Source: an uncultured Saprospiraceae bacterium (GTDB lineage Bacteria > Bacteroidota > Bacteroidia > Chitinophagales > Saprospiraceae). From it: a DNA stretch of 64,000 nt. The DNA lies in assembly GCA_937959115.1 (NCBI GenBank), contig CALGAW010000030.1, forward strand, positions 1 through 64,000. Reading direction: 5' to 3'. Below are positions 1-6,999 of the stretch, piece by piece (the stretch's first letter is position 1; the number at the start of each line of letters is the position of its first letter). The translations under genes and the position numbers were made by a program. The notes beneath the pieces were generated by a model. That model had not been told where the DNA came from. It saw only the letters and a program-made list of their open reading frames with translations, and did not search any database.

Positions 1-1
1 A

Positions 2-91
2 AACGGCGATTCTGCAGATTTAAGATTTTTAGTGAAGGACTATTTGGATCATATGGAACACCACTTAAACAAAATTATGAATCGGGTGTGA
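2..91 (+). CDS. C-terminal end of a DinB/YfiT-like protein (partial)
   Basis: This is the last 29 codons of a gene that starts before the window, read in frame 2 and ending in TGA at 89-91. The tail contains the pattern RFLVKDYLDHMEHHLNKI, which resembles the C-terminal helix of DinB/YfiT-like four-helix-bundle proteins, where the paired histidines bind a metal. Frame 1 is also open to 171, but its translation does not look like a known tail. With so little sequence the assignment is tentative. Confidence 0.45.
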   Translation, partial: NGDSADLRFLVKDYLDHMEHHLNKIMNRV

Positions 92-711
92 ATAATTTTG
101 GTGATTTGTATCAAAATAAGATGCTTACCACTGATTTGAATGCGCTTTTTTGCTCGGATAAGCACAAATGATGCGGCATAGGGATAGGAGGTGTTGTTTG
201 AACGTATGTGAGTGCCGGATAGCCCGACGCCACTACAGTGTTAGCAAATTTTAGTTTGATAACAATGTAGTAGGGGATGCTCCATGTTGTTTTTATTTTT
301 AAACCGTGCTTCGAGCTAATTCATCATAAACTACCGGGTGTACTAAGATTCTCTTAGGCTCAATTTACTATACAATTCTTCAGATCTTAGACACAAATAG
401 GGACGTTACTCTATAGCAATGTGTATTTGGGGGAAGTTGTGCATCCCAAATAGAGGACTACTCACCAGCTAATGTGTTAGGAACTGCCAACGTATAAATA
501 CGATTTAAAAAACCTTGACTCACCTTGAAAAAGAATCATTTTTACTTTTCAACATCATCAAATTGTGAATTTGGATTATATTGTATATAAAAATAAGTCT
601 GTCCAAATGAAATTTTGCTGAAAGATTAAAATGAGTTTGTATATGTTTTAAATTTGCGTATTTTGCAAATAAGAATCATGCAAATTGTTTAACACCAAAA
701 TTATCATTAAC
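92..711. other. Intergenic region upstream of the EF-G paralogue
   Basis: No convincing gene is visible. The region holds a hairpin at 425-451 (ATTTGGG, 13-nt loop, CCCAAAT). Its right arm is part of ATCCCAAATAGAGG, and a close match (ATCCCAAATAGGGG) lies at 50,555-50,568 upstream of a secreted-protein gene. A possible -7 box lies at 649-656. The rest looks like ordinary AT-rich spacer. Confidence 0.5.
649..656 (+). promoter_or_regulatory. Candidate Bacteroidota -7 promoter box
   Basis: TAAATTTG matches the Bacteroidota -7 consensus TAnnTTTG and would start transcription about 50 nt before the EF-G-like ATG. I do not see a TTTG box at the usual 19-21 nt upstream, so this rests on the -7 element alone. 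Confidence 0.3.
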
Positions 712-2838
712 ATGAAAGTATATTCCACTAAAGACATTCGGAACATTGTGCTGTTAGGTCATTCTGGATGTGGTAAAACGACGATGGCCGAAACGATGTT
801 GTTCGAAGCGGGTGCAATTTCAAGAAGAGGTCAAGTAGAGGAAGGAAATACAGTTTCCGATCATTACAATGTAGAAAAGGAAAGAGGAAATTCTGTATTT
901 TCCTCGCTGATGCATGTAGGATGGAAAGATTCGAAAATCAACATAATAGACACGCCAGGATATGATGATTTTGTAGGTGAAGTGGTCTCTGCTCTAAAAG
1001 TAGCAGATACTGCTGTAATGATTCTAAATTCGACACAAGGAGTTGAAGTCGGTACTGAATTGGTTTGGGAATATACAGAACGGTTTAAAACACCTTTAAT
1101 ATTTGCTGTGAATCAACTTGATCATGAGAAAGCAAACTTTGAATTGACTGTTGATCAAGCAAAAAATCGCTTTGGAAACCGAGTAACCGTTGTACAGTAT
1201 CCGTTTAATGCTGGAGTTGGGTTTAACTCCATCATCGATGTGCTGAAAATGGTGATGTATGTTTTCCCAGAAGACGGTGGCAAACCAGAGAAACAATCAA
1301 TTCCAGAAGGTGAGTTGGCGAATGCGAATACCTTGCATGAAAAGTTGGTGGAAACCATTGCAGAGTATGATGAGGATCTGATGGAAGCTTATTTTGAAAC
1401 CGGTGCTTTGACGGAAGAACAAATGACTAAAGGGTTGAAACTCTCTATGCTTAACCATAAAATTTTCCCAACCTTTTGCGTTTCTTCGATAAATAACATG
1501 GGAACTGGTCGGATCATGGGATTCCTTCATGATGTGGCTCCTGCACCAGTAGATCGGCCGTATTTGACTGTATCTGCGGATGAGATTGTTTGCTCAGAAA
1601 GTGGGGAACAAGTTCTATTTTTCTTTAAAACGCTTTCAGAACCGCATCTAGGCGAAATCTCTTACTTCAAGGTCGTTTCTGGGAGTGTTTCTTCTGGTGA
1701 TGAATTGACGAACGCAAGAACAAACAATGGAGAACGGATCAGTCAGTTGTACATGTTAAACGGTAAAACAAGAATAAATATAGATAAATTGAATGCAGGA
1801 GATCTGGGAGTTGTTGTAAAACTAAAAGATACAAAGACCAATGATACCTTAACACAAAAGGGATCATCCCTCGTTGTAGAAGGCATTGAGTTTCCGGATG
1901 CAAGAATCCGAACAGCGATTATACCGCCTTCCAAAAAAGACTTTGAGAAGATCATGGTGGGGTTGAACCAGCTACAAAAAGAAGATCCAACTATTGTCGT
2001 AGAACAATCCAAGGAGCTATCACAGACGATTCTGCATGGGCAAGGTGAAATGCACTTGGCAATGGTAAAATATAGGCTAGAGAAGTTATACAATGTAGAA
2101 CTGGAGTTTACTGAGCCCAAAATTGCCTATAGAGAAACGATAACCAAAAGAGCACAGACTTCTTATCGTCATAAAAAGCAAAGTGGTGGTTCTGGGCAAT
2201 TTGCAGAAGTGCACATGGTGGTAGAACCCTATTTTGACGGTATGGCACCACCTAATGACTTGAATGTGAGAGCTGAGCAGACACTTGATTTGGAATGGGG
2301 AGGAACGCTTAAGTTTCTATGGTGTATTGTTGGTGGTTCGATTGATGCAAAATATCAGAATGCGATTATCAAAGGCGTAATGAAGACACTAGAAAATGGT
2401 CCTATGACAGGTTCTTACGCTAGAGACATTAGGATAAGCGTCTATGATGGCAAGATGCACTCTGTCGACTCAAACGATATGGCGTTTATGTTGGCCGCTT
2501 CTCATTGTGTAAGAACAGCTTTTGAGCAAGCAAGCCCAGTCATTCTTGAACCAATGTATGATATCGAGGTCTTGTGCAAGGATGATGTAATGGGAGATAT
2601 CATGAGCGACCTTCAATCCCGAAATGCAATGATTATGGGAGTGGATGCGGATGGCCATTATCAGAAGATCAAGGCACGGTTGCCATTGCGATTGTTGTAC
2701 AAATATTCTTCTCGGCTTCGATCGCTTTCACAAGGGCGTGCGAAGCACATTCGGACGTTTGCTGAGTTCTCCAAGGTTTCTAGAGAGGTGCAGACGGAGT
2801 TGGTGGCGGCTCATCAACAGGATTCGGTGGAGGTATAG
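712..2838 (+). CDS. Elongation factor G paralogue with altered GTPase motifs
   Basis: This 708-aa protein has the full EF-G layout: an N-terminal G domain, domain II around 290-390, and domains III-V to the C-terminus. The P loop is GHSGCGKT (16-23). The G3 motif is DTPGYDDF (80-87), with Tyr84 where translational GTPases carry the catalytic His (DTPGH). G4 is NQLD (134-137) instead of NKxD, and switch I reads RGNSV instead of RGITI. The ORF can be extended to a TTG at 685, but the ATG at 712 gives the usual EF-G N-terminus and is preferred. A Bacteroides EF-G paralogue is reported to support translation without GTPase activity; this gene may be of that class (inference). It stands alone, with no other translation gene beside it. 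Confidence 0.88.
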   Translation: MKVYSTKDIRNIVLLGHSGCGKTTMAETMLFEAGAISRRGQVEEGNTVSDHYNVEKERGNSVFSSLMHVGWKDSKINIIDTPGYDDFVGEVVSALKVADTAVMILNSTQGVEVGTELVWEYTERFKTPLIFAVNQLDHEKANFELTVDQAKNRFGNRVTVVQYPFNAGVGFNSIIDVLKMVMYVFPEDGGKPEKQSIPEGELANANTLHEKLVETIAEYDEDLMEAYFETGALTEEQMTKGLKLSMLNHKIFPTFCVSSINNMGTGRIMGFLHDVAPAPVDRPYLTVSADEIVCSESGEQVLFFFKTLSEPHLGEISYFKVVSGSVSSGDELTNARTNNGERISQLYMLNGKTRINIDKLNAGDLGVVVKLKDTKTNDTLTQKGSSLVVEGIEFPDARIRTAIIPPSKKDFEKIMVGLNQLQKEDPTIVVEQSKELSQTILHGQGEMHLAMVKYRLEKLYNVELEFTEPKIAYRETITKRAQTSYRHKKQSGGSGQFAEVHMVVEPYFDGMAPPNDLNVRAEQTLDLEWGGTLKFLWCIVGGSIDAKYQNAIIKGVMKTLENGPMTGSYARDIRISVYDGKMHSVDSNDMAFMLAASHCVRTAFEQASPVILEPMYDIEVLCKDDVMGDIMSDLQSRNAMIMGVDADGHYQKIKARLPLRLLYKYSSRLRSLSQGRAKHIRTFAEFSKVSREVQTELVAAHQQDSVEV

Positions 2839-3003
2839 GAGGTTTTTGCTTGGTTTTTTTAAAATGGACCTTACGAAGACTCATTAGTTATAATTAAAAT
2901 TTTGTTTGTTTAACGTTGCTTCTAAAATAGATTTCAACTTAATTTCTTAGCAAAATATTGTTATAATAAAATGTTGTATGTTGCTTATGTTCATTTTTTT
3001 CTT

Positions 3004-3158
3004 GGCAAAAAAACGAACCAAAAAACCCAAGACCTGTAAACTCGAAAAAATCGTTGGTTCTCGAATGCTCGAACACTACAGGTCGGCTCGCTCGCTCGGT
3101 TGCTTCCTGGGACCTTACCAATATTTCATTACACATTTTGTTTTGTTTTAATTTGTTT
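3004..3158. repeat. Intergenic repeat, copy 1
   Basis: This is the first of two imperfect direct copies. Shared blocks are GGCAAAAAACGAACC, TGTAAACTCGAAAAAATCG, TTGGTTCTCGAATGCTCGA, GCTCGGTTGCTTCCTG and a T-rich end. In this copy the core is flanked by an 8-bp inverted repeat (GACCTGTA at 3,031-3,038 and TACAGGTC at 3,077-3,084). No good coding frame is conserved between the copies, so it looks like a noncoding dispersed element. Confidence 0.75.
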
Positions 3159-3196
3159 ACGATTTAATGAAAATATACCTTTTTAGAGTGGACTCT

Positions 3197-3398
3197 GGCA
3201 AAAAACGAACCGCAGTGGCGGACCGTCAAAAACCCATCCCGAAAGCTCGCTTTCGGGATGTAAACTCGAAAAAATCGTTGGTTCTCGAATGCTCGAACAC
3301 TATAATTCGGGAAGACGTAAAGACACGAACCCGCTCGGTTGCTTCCTGAGACGTTGTCAATTTTGCATTACACCTGTTGTTTTATTTTAATTTGTTTG
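3197..3398. repeat. Intergenic repeat, copy 2
   Basis: This is the second copy of the element at 3,004-3,158, about 190 bp downstream. It contains extra sequence, including a perfect hairpin at 3,235-3,260 and a stretch at about 3,303-3,330 not present in copy 1. The order of the shared blocks is the same. No gene is visible between 2,839 and 3,455 apart from these elements. Confidence 0.75.
3235..3260. repeat. Perfect 12-bp-arm hairpin inside repeat copy 2
   Basis: CATCCCGAAAGC and GCTTTCGGGATG are exact reverse complements separated by only TC. No T-tract follows on either strand, so it looks like a REP/MITE-type palindrome inserted into the repeat rather than a terminator. Confidence 0.75.
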
Positions 3399-3455
3399 GG
3401 TCTTGATAATAAAGGACTTTTCTGAGTAGGCTTACTAATAATTAAACACTAAGCT

Positions 3456-4823
3456 TTAATCAATAATTTGAAGGAGTGGGTGACTGGTTTTTAGTTGCTT
3501 CAAATCACCTGGATCAATTGTACAACCCCTAATGTCTATGCGCGTTAGGTTCATCCCAGACAACGCTTTAGGAAGCCTTGTGATCTCTGAAAAACTGATG
3601 TCTAGTATCTTCACCGTTTTGAGGTGTTTGATGGCTTCTGGTAAGGTGTTAGCAGTGCGAGAGAGATCAATGTGGATCAAGGAAGGCAGTTTTGCTAGTT
3701 GCTCGAAGACTTGATCACATTCTTTGCCTTCAAGTTTTCTAGTATCCAAGCGGATCGACTTCAGGTGAGTCAGGTTGTCCAATGATTCAGGCAGGCAAGT
3801 CAGGTCAAATGGACTTAAATCTAAATACTCAAGGGTAGAAAGTTGACTGATAACGCTTAAGGCTTGTTTCGAGTCCATCTGATCTACGTTGATGCGCAGC
3901 CATTTGAGACAAGGGAGATGGCTGAAGATCTCTGGTAGTAGAAACGGGCTTTCTTCTAGACGCATGATCTCTAGCACCTCCAAATTGGGCAATTGGACTA
4001 ACTGCTCCAGCAAATACTCGTAATTGAGTTGTTCGTTTTTGACTTTCAGACTTTTCAACTGCTCCAATTGATTGAATCCGTCTGGAAGCCATTCAAGGTT
4101 TCTGCAGCCTTCTAGACTTAGCTTTTCGAGGTGAATCAACTCAGCAAAAGAATCTGGTAATCTGGTCAAGGGGTTGTTCGATATATCCAGTGCTTTTAAT
4201 GGCAAAGTACCTAGCCGCTTAGGCAATTGGTTGATGGAGTTGTTGACTATTTCTAGGACCTTGAGTTTCGGGATATCACATACTGAGTCTGGAATAGACA
4301 ATAAGCGTTCTGTATTGTAGATGCCTAATTTCTCTAATTGTGTTAGATTTCCGATTGATGCTGGGAGCTCAAGTAGAAGGACATCTGAGATCTCAAGCAT
4401 TTGAAGGTTGACCAGGGTGCTGATCTGGTCCGTAATTTCAAGGATCTGTCTACCGTTTCGATTGCCTTGATATTTGAAATAGCGAAGGTTCTGTAATCGT
4501 TGAATTTCGTCTGGGATGGCTCTGAAATTGGTTTGTCGGAGCTCAAGAAGCTGAAGGTTTGGGAGGTCGAATATCCCTTTGGGCATTCGTCTGCGCTCTC
4601 TGGTGCCAATCCAACGTAAATTTCGGAGTTGCCAGAGTTCTTTACACCGTTCTAACTGGTGTTTTTCTAGCTCTCCATCTACAAAAACAATTTCCTTAAG
4701 TTGCTGGTATAGTGGAAGTCGGTCAAAGAGTTGGTCAATTGATTGGAGGGTATAACAGTTTGCTGGGATAACCAGTTTCTCTTCATTTTTTCCAGGCAAT
4801 TGCTCCAAGTAAGTTTCCAGCAT
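3456..4823 (-). CDS. Leucine-rich repeat protein
   Basis: This 455-aa protein is made of leucine-rich repeats from about residue 60 to the end, with units of about 23 residues such as LPNLQLLELRQTNF and repeated 'LPxSIGNLTQLEKL' type consensus. The N-terminal 50 residues have no signal peptide or membrane segment, so a cytoplasmic protein-interaction role is likely. Its start lies 18 bp after the stop of the upstream OmpA-like gene, which suggests one transcript. No catalytic domain is visible, so the partner and function are unknown. Bacteroidota genomes often carry many such SHOC2-like LRR proteins. Confidence 0.85.
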   Translation of the reverse strand: MLETYLEQLPGKNEEKLVIPANCYTLQSIDQLFDRLPLYQQLKEIVFVDGELEKHQLERCKELWQLRNLRWIGTRERRRMPKGIFDLPNLQLLELRQTNFRAIPDEIQRLQNLRYFKYQGNRNGRQILEITDQISTLVNLQMLEISDVLLLELPASIGNLTQLEKLGIYNTERLLSIPDSVCDIPKLKVLEIVNNSINQLPKRLGTLPLKALDISNNPLTRLPDSFAELIHLEKLSLEGCRNLEWLPDGFNQLEQLKSLKVKNEQLNYEYLLEQLVQLPNLEVLEIMRLEESPFLLPEIFSHLPCLKWLRINVDQMDSKQALSVISQLSTLEYLDLSPFDLTCLPESLDNLTHLKSIRLDTRKLEGKECDQVFEQLAKLPSLIHIDLSRTANTLPEAIKHLKTVKILDISFSEITRLPKALSGMNLTRIDIRGCTIDPGDLKQLKTSHPLLQIID

Positions 4824-4841
4824 AACGAAGGGCGTTCGTGC

Positions 4842-6083
4842 CTACCGAATACTCAGTATTTTGATTTCCACACGCTGGTTTTTCTTTCGTCCTTCCTTGG
4901 TCTGATTGCTGGAAATGGGTTCTCGTTTACCATAGCCTTTTGCAACGATTCTGCTTTCTTGAATGCCTCGACTTTTAAGGTATTCTGCAACGGCAGTCGC
5001 TCGTTTGATTGACATATTATCACACCAATCATGGTCAGGCAACCCATTTGTGTGTCCACCAATTTCTACTGAAATATTAGCATTCTGTTGAAGGAACGAA
5101 TAAATCTCATCAAGAGAAGCATAGGAGTCTGGATTAATCTTAGAAGAATCTGCTGCGAAAAACAACTGTTCTACTCTAATTTTCTGTCCTTCCTTGATAT
5201 TGTTATTTAAGTCAGGAATAATCTTCGGCTTTGCTTGGTCGTTTATTGGTGGTTTAGGATTTGTTTTAACCACTGGTGGATTGTATTTAACCACTGGTGG
5301 ATCCTTTTTTATCGGCGGATCTTTTTTTACTGGAGGTTTGGGCTTTGGAGTGACTTTTACAGGTGGTTTCTTAGGGGGATTTTTCTTTGGAGGCGCATTA
5401 ACCTTTGGCTTTACAGGATCAGCTGAAGCGATTGGCTCATTTATCGGCATTTCTTCATTACAGGCAATGATAGGACTACAGTTGTCTACAAGCACATTTC
5501 CTCTGTATGGAAATAGCACAGGTACTTTATAAAAAGCTTCAATCATAAAGTATCTATATTCTTTAGTCGTCGTAAATTCGAAGCTATATTTTTGCCATTC
5601 AGAATGACTAATTGCATCCGTTTCATCTAGCAATTCTCCTTGGTCACAATGGTCGTGGGCTGCCCATAATCTGATAACCACTGGCTCATTAAATTCAACA
5701 GTGTTGCCTACTGATTTACTTAGACTTAGATAGGACGGAGATCGAGCAAGATGAAGGTCGAACTTATAGCACTGACCACCTTTAAGCGGTTGATTTAGTT
5801 TTTGTGAAACGCGTTCCCAAGTGTCATTGTCTCTGACGACAAGTCCCATGTAGGTAGCGCCGTGATCAGATTGCGATACTACATTGAAGAAGTCACCTAT
5901 TTCAGGTGGAGCAGGATGTGTATCTGGTGGCGTTTCTCCAGACATTCCGCAATCTGTCCAGCCTTCGGGAGTGGAGCTTGGATTGGGGGTGCCTTCAAAA
6001 GAAGGGTTAACGAGTTGAATTCCCTGTGCATTTAGCATCTGGAAACAGAAAATCGATAAGGTAATAAGTATCCAATGTTTCAT
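4842..6083 (-). CDS. Secreted OmpA-family protein with N-terminal lectin-like domain
   Basis: This 413-aa protein begins with a signal peptide (about residues 1-20, ending LNAQG). An N-terminal domain starting LVNPSFEGTP is typical of carbohydrate-binding-like jelly-roll modules in Bacteroidota secreted proteins. A Pro/Lys-rich linker (about 220-290, many KPP and KDPP units) follows. The C-terminal 110 residues are an OmpA-like peptidoglycan-binding domain: FFAADSSKINPDS, then IGGHTNG, then RAxAVAEYL and GYGKREP, with NQRVEI near the end. It probably sits in the periplasm or outer membrane tethered to peptidoglycan. It is the first gene of a likely operon with the downstream LRR gene. Confidence 0.87.
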   Translation of the reverse strand: MKHWILITLSIFCFQMLNAQGIQLVNPSFEGTPNPSSTPEGWTDCGMSGETPPDTHPAPPEIGDFFNVVSQSDHGATYMGLVVRDNDTWERVSQKLNQPLKGGQCYKFDLHLARSPSYLSLSKSVGNTVEFNEPVVIRLWAAHDHCDQGELLDETDAISHSEWQKYSFEFTTTKEYRYFMIEAFYKVPVLFPYRGNVLVDNCSPIIACNEEMPINEPIASADPVKPKVNAPPKKNPPKKPPVKVTPKPKPPVKKDPPIKKDPPVVKYNPPVVKTNPKPPINDQAKPKIIPDLNNNIKEGQKIRVEQLFFAADSSKINPDSYASLDEIYSFLQQNANISVEIGGHTNGLPDHDWCDNMSIKRATAVAEYLKSRGIQESRIVAKGYGKREPISSNQTKEGRKKNQRVEIKILSIR

Positions 6084-6513
6084 GGTATCTACGATCTGTT
6101 TAACAATTTTTATTCTAGAACTGCATCCTTACGATTAAGGTGGTTAAAATACAGTTCTATTCATCAGGGTAGTGCAATAATTAAACCGAAAATAAATGGT
6201 TCGATGCAAAAAAACAATATTCTTAATGGATTTGTATAGATAATGGAATGGCTTAACAGGAATTTAACCTTAATTGATCGTAATTGTGTTAGGATTGTTT
6301 AGTTTCATTGGCAATCGTTTCTCTTGTAATGGATTTAATGCCAGTCAAAATGCGATTATAAGTAAATACGTCCACAAATTGTTATAAATGATTAGAAGAC
6401 AATCATAAAAAACTGGCATCTTATTCGAAATTTCTGTAATTTTAAATTAAACATTTCCAATGCTATTGAGTTATGCAGATAGAGGTTCTATTTCTCAATA
6501 AAACAATACCTAG
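6084..6513. other. Divergent intergenic region with nested inverted repeats
   Basis: This 430-bp spacer separates the divergent OmpA-like and Gre-like genes and should hold both promoters. An 8-bp inverted repeat, ATGCCAGT (6,338-6,345) and ACTGGCAT (6,412-6,419), encloses a smaller one, ATGATT (6,388-6,393) and AATCAT (6,401-6,406). No ORF of interest is seen. Confidence 0.5.
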
Positions 6514-6963
6514 ATGGATATTAAGCAAGAGCTTTATTCAATATGTCAAGATAAAGTAACAGCGCGCATTCGAACGTTGCAACAGATAATTGATGATACG
6601 CAGGCTGCTTCTAATCAAGAGACTAAAAGTAGTGCAGGAGACAAGTTTGAGACCACCCGTGCAATGTTACAGTTGGAGAAAGATAAGTCGACCCTTCAAT
6701 TGGCTTATGCGTTTAACGAAAAACAGTTGCTTGATCAAATCAATATTAATCAACCGTTTAGTGAAGTCAAGGCAGGAGCACTAATCACGACCAATACTGC
6801 AACCTACTTTCTAGCCAATGGTTCTGGTAAGCTAGAACTTAATGAACAAACGATATATGTGATTTCTTCGGCTTCTCCAATTGGAAAACAGCTACTCGGT
6901 AAGAAAAAAGGGGATCAGTTTGAATGGAAAGGTAAAGCGTTTAAAATTTTAAATGTAGAATAA
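6514..6963 (+). CDS. GreA/GreB-family transcription factor-like protein
   Basis: This 149-aa protein has an N-terminal coiled-coil hairpin (about 1-75) and a small C-terminal beta domain ending WKGKAFKILNV, as in GreA/GreB factors, which act in the secondary channel of RNA polymerase. The hairpin tip reads GDKFE (42-46), so Asp43 and Glu46 match the spacing of the catalytic GreA acidic pair in GDLKE. Close relatives in Bacteroidota are often mislabelled 3-oxoacyl-ACP synthase. It ends 36 bp before the methylase-kinase fusion gene in the same direction, so the three genes to 10,652 may be one operon. A link to that system is inference only. Confidence 0.7.
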   Translation: MDIKQELYSICQDKVTARIRTLQQIIDDTQAASNQETKSSAGDKFETTRAMLQLEKDKSTLQLAYAFNEKQLLDQININQPFSEVKAGALITTNTATYFLANGSGKLELNEQTIYVISSASPIGKQLLGKKKGDQFEWKGKAFKILNVE

Positions 6964-6999
6964 CATTTCTTACATTACAATTCAATAGTTATTGTTTGA

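Noticed and set aside
685-711. TTG start for the EF-G paralogue
   Set aside because: The ATG at 712 gives the standard EF-G N-terminus; the added nine residues are not typical.
1743-2120. Minus-strand ORF inside the EF-G gene
   Set aside because: It lies antisense to a well-conserved coding region and shows no domain.
5194-5532. Plus-strand ORF with Gly/Phe-rich product
   Set aside because: It is antisense to the Pro/Lys-rich linker of the OmpA-like gene and only reflects that composition.
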